Of a stretch of DNA of 64,000 nt, positions 26,320 to 35,880 are shown piece by piece (positions within the stretch are counted from its first letter, which is position 1; the number at the start of each line of letters is the position of its first letter). A program made the position numbers and the translations under genes. This DNA comes from an uncultured Prevotella sp. GTDB taxonomy: Bacteria; Bacteroidota; Bacteroidia; Bacteroidales; Bacteroidaceae. Location: NCBI GenBank assembly GCA_900553595.1, contig USEC01000004.1, forward strand, positions 1 to 64,000. Direction: 5' to 3'. The notes below the pieces were generated by a model. The model was given only the letters and a program-made list of their open reading frames with translations. It did not search any database and was not told the DNA's origin.

Positions 26320-26515
26320 TCCCAAATCGGTCATTAGATTTTCACTCAGCTTCGTCTTGGTTTCGAGCAGATTGCAACGTTCGTGTTGAAGCCATAGCGG
26401 GCTATGGCGAAACGCGGACGGCGGCAAGATGACGAAACAAAGGCGGAGAAGAGGGGAAAAGAAAGACATATTCTCTTATAACACGCCTGTTTCGGTCTAA
26501 TGACCGATTTGGGAT
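26319..26515. mobile_element. MITE-like 197-bp element with perfect 20-bp terminal inverted repeats
   Basis: ATCCCAAATCGGTCATTAGA at 26319-26338 is exactly complementary to 26496-26515. The 157-nt interior includes a smaller hairpin (CCATAGC GG GCTATGG). It encodes no transposase. Read on the minus strand, its end gives an open frame ending LSENLMTDLGL and a stop, so it may carry the end of a former gene. A target duplication is not clear (TATA or AT at most). A regulatory RNA or end-of-IS remnant is an alternative. Confidence 0.6.
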
Positions 26516-26531
26516 AATCCTGCAAAAACGT

Positions 26532-26572
26532 AAACGGGCAGCCATTCAATGTGAATTGACGGCTGCCCGTTT
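26532..26572 (-). terminator. Terminator of thrS
   Basis: A perfect 12-bp stem (AAACGGGCAGCC and its complement, 26532-26543 with 26561-26572) with a 17-nt loop is followed on the minus strand by ACGTTTTTG. It lies 30 bases after the thrS stop. Confidence 0.85.
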
Positions 26573-26602
26573 GCTGTTTATAGCACCCGAAGGGCGTTGT
26601 TG

Positions 26603-28555
26603 TTATTCTTCTGCTGCACTAAGCTGTGCCTCGCACTCATCGTTGATGCGCTTGGCAAACTCTTCCTTGGTCATTGTAGCCTGCTCGCCACCGCCCTGCT
26701 TACGCATGGACACGAGTCCTTCGGCTGCTTCCTTCTCGCCGACAACCACCATGTAAGGAATGCGTTTCAGCTCGTTGTCGCGCACCTTGCGGCCGATCTT
26801 CTCGTTGCGGTCGTCGATAATGGCACGCACGCCAACCGAGTTGAAGTAGTTCTGAACCTCGTGTGCGTAGTCGTTGTACTTCTCCGAGATTGGCAATATA
26901 GCCACCTGGTCGGGGGTAAGCCACAATGGGAAGTGTCCTGCCGTGTGCTCGATGAGCACGGCTGTGAAGCGTTCCAGCGAACCGAACGGTGCACGGTGAA
27001 TCATGACGGGAGTCTGCTTTGAGTTGTCCTCGGCTGTATATTCAAGTTTGAAACGTGCCGGCAGGTTGTAATCCACCTGAATTGTGCCGAGCTGCCACTT
27101 GCGTCCGATGGCGTCCTTCACCATGAAGTCGAGCTTAGGACCATAGAATGCTGCCTCGCCCACTTCTTCGCGGGCTTCGAGACCCTTCTCCTTGCAAGCC
27201 TCGCGGATGGCGTTCTCGCTCTCCGCCCATATCTCCTCGCTTCCGATGTACTTCTCCGTATCCTTCGGGTCGTGGAGGGAAATCTGTGCTTCGTAGTTCT
27301 TGAAACCGAAGATCTTGAACACCTTCAAAATGATGTCGATAATGTTCTCGAACTCACGCTTCACCTGTTCTGGACGCACAAAGATATGGGCGTCGTCCTG
27401 AGTAAAGGTACGCACGCGTGTGAGTCCGTGCAACTCGCCGCTCTTTTCATAGCGGAACACGGTACCGAACTCGGCGATACGCAACGGAAGGTCCTTGTAA
27501 GAACGCGGCTTACGGGAGAATATCTCACAGTGGTGAGGGCAGTTCATGGGCTTGAGCATGTATTCCTCATCCTCCTCAGGGGTATGGATGGGCTGGAATG
27601 CGTCCTTGCCGTAGTGGGCATAGTGGCCGGATGTCACATAAAGACTCTTGCCGCCGATACCCGGAGTGATTACCTCCTGATAGTTGTACGGGCGCAACAT
27701 CTTGCGCAGCAACTCCTGAAGGCGCAGACGCAAATCGGTACCCTTTGGCAACCAGATGGGCAATCCCTTGCCGACACGCTCTGAGAACATGAAGAGTTCC
27801 ATCTCCTTGCCAATCTTGCGGTGGTCGCGTTTCTTGGCTTCCTCCAGCATTTGCAGATACTCATCGAGCATGCTCTTCTTCGGGAACGAGATACCATAGA
27901 TGCGGGTCATCTGGTCGCGCTTGGCATCACCACGCCAGAACGCACCTGCAACACTCGTAATCTTGATGGCCTTGATTGCGCCAGTGCTTACGAGGTGAGG
28001 GCCGCGGCAGAGGTCGGTAAAGTTGCCTTGCGTGTATGTCGAGATTGTTCCGTCTTCGAGGTCTTCCTCAATATGCTCGCACTTGTAATCCTGTCCGTCA
28101 GCCTTGAACTCGGCAAGAGCATCAGCCTTTGATATATCCTTGCGAACCACGAGTTCGTCCTTCTTGGCAAGTTCCTTCATCTTGGCCTCAATCTTCGGGA
28201 AATCGTTCTCGCTGATAACGTCGCCATTCTTGGGCATCACATCATAGAAGAATCCGTTTTCCACAGCAGGACCGAAGCCGAACTGTATGCCAGGATAAAG
28301 TTCTTTGAGCGCTTCGGCAAGCAAGTGAGCCGAAGTATGCCAGAAAGTGTGCTTTCCTTCCTCATCCTCAAACTTGTAAAGGGCTATTGTAGCATCCTCG
28401 TTGATGGGGCGGTTAAGCTCCACAGTTTCGCCATTGACACCGCAAGATACAACGTTGCGAGCGAGAGCCGGCGAAATGCTCTCGGCGATTTGTAACCCCG
28501 TTACGCCCTGTTCGTATTCGCGAACAGAACCATCAGGAAATGTGATTTTAACCAT
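26603..28555 (-). CDS. thrS: Threonine--tRNA ligase
   Basis: A 650-residue class II synthetase charging tRNA-Thr. Domains in order are TGS (about residues 1-60), the N2 editing domain with the [16 protein letters not shown] zinc-like motif and GPCENGFFYD-type region ([12 protein letters not shown]), the catalytic core with [11 protein letters not shown] and [26 protein letters not shown], and the C-terminal anticodon-binding domain ([12 protein letters not shown] to LISMRKQGG-like). The zinc ligands Cys and His of the core are present ([26 protein letters not shown]). Normal length. It is monocistronic, diverging from GH84. Confidence 0.97.
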   Translation of the reverse strand: MVKITFPDGSVREYEQGVTGLQIAESISPALARNVVSCGVNGETVELNRPINEDATIALYKFEDEEGKHTFWHTSAHLLAEALKELYPGIQFGFGPAVENGFFYDVMPKNGDVISENDFPKIEAKMKELAKKDELVVRKDISKADALAEFKADGQDYKCEHIEEDLEDGTISTYTQGNFTDLCRGPHLVSTGAIKAIKITSVAGAFWRGDAKRDQMTRIYGISFPKKSMLDEYLQMLEEAKKRDHRKIGKEMELFMFSERVGKGLPIWLPKGTDLRLRLQELLRKMLRPYNYQEVITPGIGGKSLYVTSGHYAHYGKDAFQPIHTPEEDEEYMLKPMNCPHHCEIFSRKPRSYKDLPLRIAEFGTVFRYEKSGELHGLTRVRTFTQDDAHIFVRPEQVKREFENIIDIILKVFKIFGFKNYEAQISLHDPKDTEKYIGSEEIWAESENAIREACKEKGLEAREEVGEAAFYGPKLDFMVKDAIGRKWQLGTIQVDYNLPARFKLEYTAEDNSKQTPVMIHRAPFGSLERFTAVLIEHTAGHFPLWLTPDQVAILPISEKYNDYAHEVQNYFNSVGVRAIIDDRNEKIGRKVRDNELKRIPYMVVVGEKEAAEGLVSMRKQGGGEQATMTKEEFAKRINDECEAQLSAAEE

Positions 28556-28586
28556 AACAAATTAGTTTTAATAATCAAAGTGCCTA

Positions 28587-28594
28587 CAAAATTA
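28587..28594 (-). promoter_or_regulatory. -7 box, putative thrS promoter
   Basis: The minus strand reads TAATTTTG, with TTG about 22 bases upstream (28616-28618). It predicts a short leader of about 25 nt, too short for a T-box, which would not be expected in this phylum anyway. Confidence 0.6.
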
Positions 28595-28735
28595 ATACAT
28601 TCTTTTCACATACGACAACGATATGGATAAAAAATAGCATAGCTAAACACGGCTTTCACATATAAATAAGGAAAAGAAAAGTCTGAATTTCATGCTATTT
28701 TTCATGCGAACAGCCGTTTATCCGGATTTTTTATA

Positions 28736-28743
28736 TAACTTTG
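28736..28743 (+). promoter_or_regulatory. -7 box, putative GH84 promoter
   Basis: TAACTTTG lies 31 bases before the ATG; the -33 match is weak. Confidence 0.55.
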
Positions 28744-28774
28744 TGCAATAAATGTAACCAATAATTACCAAATA

Positions 28775-31333
28775 ATGATTACCAACAAATTTCTATTCAC
28801 TTCACTCCTTGCACTGGCATGCAGCAGCACTGTCCTTGCACAAGACGATGCTTTCGACCTCAGTTCACAGCGAGGCGAGAAACAAGATGTTAACATGGTG
28901 ACCGGAAAAAAAATCGACCACCAAGGTATTATCGTAAATCCTACACCACACAACTTCAACGTTGATAAGACCCAATGGATTGATTTCGGCAACGGTCTGA
29001 ACATCGTTGATAAGCAAAAGAAGTTTGAAGCCGACCTGGCTTTCCTTCCAAAAGACAAAAAAGGCATCAAGCTGACCATTGATTTCGGAAAGAAACAGGC
29101 CGAGAAAGCAGGACTGAAGAAACTCACTTCGGGCGCATACCTGCTCACCGTAAGCAATAAAGGCATCAACATCGTAGGCTACGACGAGCGCGGTGCATTC
29201 TACGCATTGCAGACAATGAAGCAGATTCTCGAATCGCCGGCTGCGAAAGGCAAGCTGCAACTGCCCCATCTCACATGCAACGACTATCCCGACCTGCCTT
29301 TGCGCGGCGTTGTGGAAGGTTTCTATGGCGAGCCGTGGTCGCATCAGGTGCGTCTGTCGCTCATCAATTATTACGGCCGCAACAAGCTCAACGAATACGT
29401 TTATGGCCCCAAGGACGACCCCTATCACAGTTCTCCGAACTGGCGCAAACCCTACCCCGCCGACCAGGCACGCAACATACACGAACTCGTGGAGGCCTGC
29501 AACCGCAACCGTGTGGATTTCGTTTGGGCGATACATCCGGGTAAAGACATCAAATGGAACGAGGAAGACTACCAGAATCTCGTGAACAAATTCAACCACA
29601 TGTATGACCTTGGCGTACGTTCCTTCGCCATCCACTTCGACGATATTGAGGGAGAAGGAACCGATTCAAACAAGCAAGTGGATCTGCTCAACCGTCTTAA
29701 CCGTGAATTTGTAAAGGAGAAAGGCGATGTTTCACCGCTCGTTGTCTGCCCGACCGACTACTCGCAACTTTGGGCGAAGCCCGGAAAAGACGGTCAGCTC
29801 GCCATTTATGGCGACCGTCTCGACCCGTCCATCAACGTATTCTGGACCGGTGCCGTTGTTTGTTCAGACCTCACAAAGGAGACACTCGACTTCATCGACT
29901 CGCGCATAAAGCGTCCGGCATACTACTGGTGGAACTTCCCCGTGACCGACTATGCACGCCATATCATCATGCAGGGACCTGCCTACGGACTCGAAAACGA
30001 CATCACCGACCAGATGACATGCGGTGTTTTGAGCAATCCTATGGAGCATGGCGAGGCCTCAAAGCTCGCCCTTTACGGTGTGGCGGACTACAACTGGAAC
30101 GTAGCGAACTACAATCCTATCGACAATTGGGAACGCGGTCTTATCGACCTCACACCTGAAGCGCATGAAGCATACCGCACGTTCGCAATCCATTCATGCG
30201 ACACCGAGACCGGTTATCGCCGTGCAGAATCATGGGAAACAAAGACCTTCAGACTCGCAGATTACAACCAAAACGACTACGACAAGCTGTATGCCGAGTT
30301 CGACCGTGTGGAGAAAGCACCGCAACAGATGGAGCAAAACTGCAAGAACCAACTTCTGATGAAGGAATTACGTCCTTGGCTTGCAGAGTTCAAGAAGCTC
30401 GGAACACGAGGCAAGGGAGCCCTCCAGCTCATGCAGACATTCAGAAGCGGCGACTACAACAAGTTCTGGAGCGACTACCTCAAGAACCGTATGACAACGG
30501 AAGACCTTGCCGCTTACCAGGCTCACAAGTCGGGAACAATGAAGCTGCAACCCTTCTATGAATATGCAATGGACGATATGGCTTCTGCTTTCTTCAAGAA
30601 AATCACAGGCGTTGTACCTGCTTTCTACAAAGGAATAGGCACTTACCCGACACTGCATACCACGCAGAACAAGCTGATGTTCGACAACGACACCACCACA
30701 TACTACCACTCTGCAAACAGCCAAAACACCGGCGACTGGATTGGAGCAGACCTCGGTATGGTGCGCCCGGTGAAGGAAGTGCGCATCCTGCAAGGCAGAA
30801 ATTCTGTGGATGATGTCGATTATTTCGACAACACCATACTCGAAGCGTCAGCCGACGGAAAGACATGGACAGCCCTGACGGGCGAACTTCAGAAGACATA
30901 CGTCATACACTGGAAGGGCGAACCGGTCGAGGCACGCTATGTACGCATACGCAAATTGCAGAGCGAGAAGAAGAGTTGGTGCGCCGTACGCGAGTTTGAA
31001 GTAAACCCGACAACACCCGAAACACTGCCATTCAACGTGACAGCCCAGGACGAAAAAGCCGCAATGTTCGCATTCGACAGCAATCCTTGCACTTCGTTCA
31101 ACAACAACGGCAAACTCACTTTCGGCATCGAGAACGGCACAAAGTCATACACCTTGCTTCTCAACATGAAGCCACAGACTGAAATCAAGTTCAACCAGTA
31201 TAACAAGAAAGGCAAGCTTATCTCATCAACACCCATCGACCAGAACCTGTTCAGCATCAATGTTGAGGCAAAAGCTGTGAAAGTCGAGATAGAAGGCAAT
31301 GTCGAAGTGTTTGAAGTGATTTCAAAAAAATAG
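28775..31333 (+). CDS. Secreted GH84 beta-N-acetylglucosaminidase (O-GlcNAcase/hyaluronidase-like)
   Basis: An 852-residue exported hydrolase. A signal peptide (MITNKFLFTSLLALACSSTVLAQ) is followed by an N-terminal GH20b-like domain (~45-165, ending GAFYALQTMKQIL). The GH84 TIM barrel starts at about residue 178 (LRGVVEGFYGEPWSHQ), with the catalytic Asp-Asp pair in FAIHFDDIEGEG as in the Bacteroides thetaiotaomicron enzyme. YYWWNFPVTDY and YNWNVANYNP line the active site. A helical middle follows, then an F5/8 type C-like beta-sandwich (~610-750) and a short C-terminal beta domain. Likely substrates are GlcNAc-capped host glycans. The length is about 100 residues longer than the minimal enzyme because of the tail. 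Confidence 0.95.
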   Translation: MITNKFLFTSLLALACSSTVLAQDDAFDLSSQRGEKQDVNMVTGKKIDHQGIIVNPTPHNFNVDKTQWIDFGNGLNIVDKQKKFEADLAFLPKDKKGIKLTIDFGKKQAEKAGLKKLTSGAYLLTVSNKGINIVGYDERGAFYALQTMKQILESPAAKGKLQLPHLTCNDYPDLPLRGVVEGFYGEPWSHQVRLSLINYYGRNKLNEYVYGPKDDPYHSSPNWRKPYPADQARNIHELVEACNRNRVDFVWAIHPGKDIKWNEEDYQNLVNKFNHMYDLGVRSFAIHFDDIEGEGTDSNKQVDLLNRLNREFVKEKGDVSPLVVCPTDYSQLWAKPGKDGQLAIYGDRLDPSINVFWTGAVVCSDLTKETLDFIDSRIKRPAYYWWNFPVTDYARHIIMQGPAYGLENDITDQMTCGVLSNPMEHGEASKLALYGVADYNWNVANYNPIDNWERGLIDLTPEAHEAYRTFAIHSCDTETGYRRAESWETKTFRLADYNQNDYDKLYAEFDRVEKAPQQMEQNCKNQLLMKELRPWLAEFKKLGTRGKGALQLMQTFRSGDYNKFWSDYLKNRMTTEDLAAYQAHKSGTMKLQPFYEYAMDDMASAFFKKITGVVPAFYKGIGTYPTLHTTQNKLMFDNDTTTYYHSANSQNTGDWIGADLGMVRPVKEVRILQGRNSVDDVDYFDNTILEASADGKTWTALTGELQKTYVIHWKGEPVEARYVRIRKLQSEKKSWCAVREFEVNPTTPETLPFNVTAQDEKAAMFAFDSNPCTSFNNNGKLTFGIENGTKSYTLLLNMKPQTEIKFNQYNKKGKLISSTPIDQNLFSINVEAKAVKVEIEGNVEVFEVISKK

Positions 31334-31481
31334 ACGAAAATGCCGGTTTCACGGCCGCAACTGTCATAAGCACAGCACCCGATGACATGCCCCCGAAAGC
31401 AAAACGCCGCTTTCGGGGGCTTTTTATTGCACTAAAACTGAAAAAGACAATAACAACTAAGAGAAGCCCATCATTTTTTAG

Positions 31482-31489
31482 TAACTTTG
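31482..31489 (+). promoter_or_regulatory. -7 box, putative nrnA promoter, almost at the start codon
   Basis: TAACTTTG ends 9 bases before the ATG at 31499. With a start point about 6 bases past the box, the mRNA leader would be only a few nucleotides. Confidence 0.55.
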
Positions 31490-31498
31490 CATTTAATT

Positions 31499-32542
31499 AT
31501 GAATACCAACTTATTATCTGCGACAGAAGAAGCCGCACTTAGGACTGTCATAACTGACTCAAAGAACATTATAATCACATGCCACAAGTCTCCCGACGGC
31601 GATGCCATCGGTGCTTCTCTCGCATGGGCTGAATATCTATATACACTGGGCAAGGAACCGACAATCGTTGCACCCGACGCTTACCCAGACTTCCTGCATT
31701 GGATGCCCGGAACGGAGAAGATTGTGCGCTACGACAAGCATACCGACAAGGTGGAAGCACTGTTTCATGACGCCGACCTCATATTCTGTCTCGACTTCAA
31801 CAGCAACGACCGTGTCGATGAAATGAAGGACACTCTCGATGCCGCCACAGCCAAGAGAGTGATGATAGACCACCACCTCAACCCGCAGATGGACACGCTG
31901 CTCACCGTCTCACACCCCACAATGAGCAGCACCTGCGAACTCGTTTTCCGCATAATAACGCAACTCGGCGGATTCGAGGAGATGGGCAAGAAGTGCGCCA
32001 CATGCATCTATTGCGGCATGATGACCGATACCGGCGGCTTCACCTACAACTCAAATTCACCTGAAATATTCTACATCATCAGCCAACTGCTGACAAAAGG
32101 CATCGACAAAGACAAGATTTACCGCAATGTCTATAACAACTACAGCCCCTGGGCAATAAGGATGCGCGGCTACCTCATGAGTCAGAAACTCAATGTCTTT
32201 GCAGACCTGCACGCCTCATACTTCTCCATTTCACGCCGCGACATGCGCGATTTCCACTTCATCAAAGGCGATGCGGAAGGACTTGTAAACGAGCCTTTGC
32301 GCATAAAGGGAATGCGCCTGTCGGTGTCGCTGCGTGAGGACGACCGCCGCGACAATCTCATTTGGGTGAGCCTGCGCTCCGTCGATGACTTCCCCTGCAA
32401 CAAAGTGGCAGCCGAATTCTTCAATGGCGGCGGGCATCTGAATGCAAGCGGAGGCCGACTTTACTGTTCGCTCAGCGAAGCCGAAAAGGTGGTAAGACGC
32501 GCATTTGCACACTATGCCGACCTGCTCAGACAAAAAAGCTAA
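31499..32542 (+). CDS. nrnA: DHH/DHHA1 phosphoesterase, NrnA-type oligoribonuclease/PAP phosphatase
   Basis: A 347-residue cytoplasmic phosphoesterase. The DHH domain has the metal-binding motifs KSPDGDAIGASL, FCLDFNSNDR, and MIDHHLNPQ. The C-terminal DHHA1 domain ends with GGGHLNASGGRL. Family members degrade short oligoribonucleotides and 3'-phosphoadenosine 5'-phosphate, and some hydrolyse cyclic dinucleotide products. The frame opens at a TTG at 31487, but that codon is inside the -7 box; the ATG at 31499 is preferred. It is followed by a DUF4827-type lipoprotein with its own -7 box. Confidence 0.92.
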   Translation: MNTNLLSATEEAALRTVITDSKNIIITCHKSPDGDAIGASLAWAEYLYTLGKEPTIVAPDAYPDFLHWMPGTEKIVRYDKHTDKVEALFHDADLIFCLDFNSNDRVDEMKDTLDAATAKRVMIDHHLNPQMDTLLTVSHPTMSSTCELVFRIITQLGGFEEMGKKCATCIYCGMMTDTGGFTYNSNSPEIFYIISQLLTKGIDKDKIYRNVYNNYSPWAIRMRGYLMSQKLNVFADLHASYFSISRRDMRDFHFIKGDAEGLVNEPLRIKGMRLSVSLREDDRRDNLIWVSLRSVDDFPCNKVAAEFFNGGGHLNASGGRLYCSLSEAEKVVRRAFAHYADLLRQKS

Positions 32543-32641
32543 AGCAACGGCAGGGGCATTCAAATGATGACAAAAAATCAAAAAAATCAATATAAAACAT
32601 AATATATCATCATTCAGCAAACCGTTTTCAACTAAAATGAG

Positions 32642-32649
32642 TAACTTTG
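32642..32649 (+). promoter_or_regulatory. -7 box, putative promoter of the 32677 lipoprotein gene
   Basis: TAACTTTG followed by C lies 27 bases before the ATG; the -33 region is T-rich without a clear TTTG. Confidence 0.55.
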
Positions 32650-32676
32650 CTACTCAAAAATCATACAAATCAGGAC

Positions 32677-33315
32677 ATGAACAAAACAAAAATCGTGCTT
32701 TTCGCACTTTTAAGCATAATAGCATTCGCTTCGTGCAGCGACAATGAGACATACGCTGACCAGAAGAACAAAGAACGCGCTGCTATCAACCGCTACATCA
32801 CCAACCAGAAAATAAAAGTCTTAACCGAAGAGGAATTCTTCGCCAAGGACTCGACCACCGATGTTTCAAAAAACGAATTCGTGCTCTTTGAAAGCAACGG
32901 CGTGTATATGCAGATAATAAGAAAAGGTATAGGCAAGAAGCTGAACCCCGAAAAAGACCGGGCAACCGTGCTGTGCCGCTTCAACGAATACAACCTGCTG
33001 GAATCGGACAGCACAATGATTCTCACCAACATCTTCCAGTACATCTGGATGGAAGACAAGATGAATGTGACAAGCACATCGGGCACTTACTCGGCATCCT
33101 TTGTAAAAGGAAGCAGCCTTATGTACACGACTTACGGTGAAGCCGTACCTTCCGGATGGCTCGTCCCACTGCCTTACATCAACCTTGGCGGCTTGAACAA
33201 AGAGGGAGTAGCCAAAGTGAAGCTCATCGTACCCCACACCGAAGGTCAGAAGAATGCTTCGTCAAACGTTTATCCATGCCTTTACGAACTGGAATACCAG
33301 CGCAGCAGCAGATAG
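32677..33315 (+). CDS. Lipoprotein resembling DUF4827 (FKBP-like)
   Basis: A 212-residue exported lipoprotein: MNKTKIVLFALLSIIAFASC supplies a signal peptide with lipobox AFASC, lipidated Cys at residue 20. The body (residues ~35-210) has FKBP-like features: GVYMQIIRKGIG, RATVLCRFNEYNL, SFVKGSSLMYTTYGEAVPSGWLVPLPYINLG and KLIVPHTEGQ. Catalytic PPIase activity is not assured. I recall this family as DUF4827 near glmM in Bacteroidales. The frame opens at TTG 32647, but the ATG at 32677 gives the proper signal peptide. glmM follows after 79 bases. Confidence 0.8.
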   Translation: MNKTKIVLFALLSIIAFASCSDNETYADQKNKERAAINRYITNQKIKVLTEEEFFAKDSTTDVSKNEFVLFESNGVYMQIIRKGIGKKLNPEKDRATVLCRFNEYNLLESDSTMILTNIFQYIWMEDKMNVTSTSGTYSASFVKGSSLMYTTYGEAVPSGWLVPLPYINLGGLNKEGVAKVKLIVPHTEGQKNASSNVYPCLYELEYQRSSR

Positions 33316-33394
33316 AAACAGAATCATCATGCGCCGCACCCAGTGTGCCCGGCGCATTTTTTATAACCCCATTTACATAAAAACATTAACTTAT

Positions 33395-34780
33395 ATGACA
33401 TTAATCAAATCAATCTCCGGCATCCGCGGCACTATCGGCGGAAAGACAGGAGACACCCTCAACCCCCTTGACATTGTGAAGTTCACAACAGCCTATGCCA
33501 CTTTCATCAAGCGCACGACTGTAAAAACGGGACGCGGAACAATCGTTGTCGGCAGAGACGCACGCATATCCGGCGACATGGTAAGAAACATTGTGTGTGG
33601 AACTCTCATGGGAATGGGTCTTGATGTCATTGACATTGGTCTGGCAACGACACCTACCACCGAACTTGCCGTACGCATGTCGGGCGCATGGGGAGGCATC
33701 ATCATCACCGCAAGCCACAACCCACGCCAGTGGAACGCACTCAAGCTGCTCAACAGCGAAGGCGAATTCCTTACGAAAGACAATGGCAACGAGGTGCTCG
33801 AGATAGCAGAAAAAGAAGATTTCGACTACGCCGATGTCGACAATCTCGGACATTACACAGAGGACAAGTCGTTCGACCAGCGTCACATCGACTCCGTGCT
33901 CGCCCTCAACCTCGTTGATGTAGAAGCCATACGCAACGCACACTTCAAGGTCTGCGCAGACACCATCAACAGCGTGGGTGGCGTTATCCTGCCCGAACTC
34001 TTCAAGGCTCTCGGAGTGGAATACACCATCATCAACGGCGAACCCACCGGCGACTTCGCACACAACCCGGAGCCGCTGGAGAAGAACCTCGGCGGCATCA
34101 TGGACAAGATGAAGGCAGGCGGCTACGACATTGGCATCGTTGTGGATCCCGATGTGGACCGACTCGCATTCATCTGCGAAGACGGTAAGATGTTCGGCGA
34201 GGAATACACGCTTGTGAGCGTTGCCGACTATGTGTTGCAGCACACTCCCGGCAACACCGTGTCGAACCTCAGTTCCACCCGCGCACTGCGCGATGTCACC
34301 GAGCGTCACGGCGGCCATTACACGGCAGCGGCAGTGGGCGAAGTGAACGTGACCACCAAGATGAAGGAAGTGGGAGCCGTCATCGGCGGCGAAGGCAACG
34401 GCGGAGTGATTTACCCGGAAAGCCACTACGGACGCGATGCATTGGTAGGTATCGCCCTGTTCCTCTCATCGCTCGCACACAAGGGAGTCACCGCAAGCCA
34501 GCTGCGTGCCTCGTTCCCCAGCTACTTCATTGCCAAGAACCGCATCGACCTCACTCCTTCAACCGACATCGACGCCATCCTCGGCAAGGTAAAGGAGATG
34601 TTCAAGAACGAGACCATCACCGACATCGACGGCGTGAAAATCGACTTCGCCGACAAGTGGGTGCACCTCCGCAAGTCGAACACCGAGCCTATCATCCGCG
34701 TATATAGCGAGGCTTCAACGATGGAGGAAGCCGACGCTCTCGGCAAGCAGCTCATGCAGGTGGTTTACGACATGCAGTAA
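33395..34780 (+). CDS. glmM: Phosphoglucosamine mutase (phosphohexomutase family)
   Basis: A 461-residue cytoplasmic phosphohexomutase converting glucosamine-6-phosphate to glucosamine-1-phosphate for UDP-GlcNAc, hence for peptidoglycan and LPS. The phospho-serine loop is TASHNPRQWNALK, the metal loop DPDVDRLAFI, the sugar-binding loop GEGNGGVIYPE, and the C-terminal phosphate-binding loop RKSNTEPIIRVYSEA. Lack of the classical GlmM spacing makes phosphomannomutase activity a possible alternative. The open frame extends upstream to 33254 over the previous gene, but ATG 33395 (MTLIKSISGIRGTIGG) is the canonical start. Confidence 0.92.
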   Translation: MTLIKSISGIRGTIGGKTGDTLNPLDIVKFTTAYATFIKRTTVKTGRGTIVVGRDARISGDMVRNIVCGTLMGMGLDVIDIGLATTPTTELAVRMSGAWGGIIITASHNPRQWNALKLLNSEGEFLTKDNGNEVLEIAEKEDFDYADVDNLGHYTEDKSFDQRHIDSVLALNLVDVEAIRNAHFKVCADTINSVGGVILPELFKALGVEYTIINGEPTGDFAHNPEPLEKNLGGIMDKMKAGGYDIGIVVDPDVDRLAFICEDGKMFGEEYTLVSVADYVLQHTPGNTVSNLSSTRALRDVTERHGGHYTAAAVGEVNVTTKMKEVGAVIGGEGNGGVIYPESHYGRDALVGIALFLSSLAHKGVTASQLRASFPSYFIAKNRIDLTPSTDIDAILGKVKEMFKNETITDIDGVKIDFADKWVHLRKSNTEPIIRVYSEASTMEEADALGKQLMQVVYDMQ

Positions 34781-34824
34781 GCACTGACACCTACGACAGA
34801 AACGCATCAGAAAACAAACGATAA

Positions 34825-34870
34825 AGAATGTCATGGACACTCCACCCAAACGGAATGCCATGACATTTTT
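34825..34870 (+). terminator. Probable glmM terminator overlapping upstream start candidates of the next gene
   Basis: AATGTCATGG at 34827-34836 pairs with CCATGACATT at 34858-34867 (extendable by two weaker pairs), followed by TTT. Two in-frame ATGs of the next open frame lie within this hairpin. Confidence 0.65.
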
Positions 34871-34886
34871 GTATATAACAGAATCA

Positions 34887-35771
34887 ATGGCACACACTTC
34901 AGCACTTTCATCACTATGCGCAACCGCAGCCATATTTCTTGCCCTAAGCCTCAACACGGCTGTGGCACAGGCACAAAGCAACAGCAGCGAGCACCAGTCT
35001 GACTCCTGCATGATGTGCGATTTCAACGACAGCACACTCATGCACAACCCCGACGCACTGGAAAAGACATTCATTGCATTCGCCGACAGAATGCAGATGC
35101 AATCCCCAGCAGAAGCGGCAGCAGACATGCGGCAGACTGCGGAGCACCTGTGCGCAATAAGGAACGAGCGAAGAAAGGAACTTCTGCGACAGCGGTTGGA
35201 ACAGTATGCACAGCGGACATTGGGCGACAGCACATCGGCTGAACACAACGCACTGCTTCACAGCATGTTCATCAAGATTCTGAATCTGACATACTATGCC
35301 GATATGGCAAAGCGAAACGGCAACGAATACATGCGGAAGAACCTTGAAAAGAACATGCCAGGCAGTCCGGCAACCGACTTTGCATTCACCGACCGAAAAG
35401 GGAAAACCCACACGCTCTACAAAGAAAAGGCTGCGCTCACCATGCTTTTCTTCTACGACCCCGACTGCCATGTGTGTCACGAGATAGCCGGACAGCTCGC
35501 AAAAGTATCACAACTCACTGCCGGCGACAACATAAAGGTGCTTTCCATATATACCGACATGGAGACGGAACGATGGAAAGCGCATGCCCCCGACTTCCCA
35601 AAATCGTGGATTGACGGATACAGTCCCGACGGAAAGATAATGCGGGAAGAACTTTACCATCTTCCCGTAATCCCCTCAATCTACCTCCTTGACGCCGACA
35701 AACGCGTACTGCTGCGCGATGTTTCGCCAGAGACTCTGACCGAAGTCATAAAGCAACTGGCAAGCAACTGA
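34887..35771 (+). CDS. Exported thioredoxin-fold protein with DUF5106-like N-terminal region
   Basis: A 294-residue protein. Starting at 34887 it has a signal peptide (MAHTSALSSLCATAAIFLAL... to AVAQA). A helical N-terminal half (~40-150) resembling DUF5106 is followed by a thioredoxin/AhpC-like domain from about residue 165 (PGSPATDFAFTDRKGKTHTL) with a CHVC redox motif (DPDCHVCHEIAGQLA) and the cis-Pro segment LPVIPSIYLLD. It probably acts as a periplasmic thiol-disulfide or reductase factor. In-frame ATGs at 34833 and 34860 are alternatives, giving 312 or 303 residues, but both lie in a terminator-like hairpin. Confidence 0.82.
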   Translation: MAHTSALSSLCATAAIFLALSLNTAVAQAQSNSSEHQSDSCMMCDFNDSTLMHNPDALEKTFIAFADRMQMQSPAEAAADMRQTAEHLCAIRNERRKELLRQRLEQYAQRTLGDSTSAEHNALLHSMFIKILNLTYYADMAKRNGNEYMRKNLEKNMPGSPATDFAFTDRKGKTHTLYKEKAALTMLFFYDPDCHVCHEIAGQLAKVSQLTAGDNIKVLSIYTDMETERWKAHAPDFPKSWIDGYSPDGKIMREELYHLPVIPSIYLLDADKRVLLRDVSPETLTEVIKQLASN

Positions 35772-35796
35772 TTTACAATCAGATACAGACCATGTG

Positions 35797-35880
35797 AAAA
35801 GAAGCCTTATTTACAACGCAAACAAGGCTTGATTGCAAGCAAAAGAAGCCTTCTTTGCAATGCAACCAAGCCTTGTTTTC
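35797..35880. repeat. AACAAGGCTT repeat array C
   Basis: Four units of 18-23 nt with alternating orientation: inverted (AAGAAGCCTTATTTAC), direct (AACAAGGCTTGATTGC), inverted (AAGAAGCCTTCTTTGC), and a final CCAAGCCTTGTTTTC. The second and fourth pair with one mismatch. It lies between convergent genes (thioredoxin-fold protein and bcp). Confidence 0.8.

Noticed and set aside
33410..34426. Long minus-strand open frame (338 codons) opposite glmM
   Set aside because: It is the antisense shadow of a well-supported glmM. Its translation is rich in Cys, His and Val with no domain.
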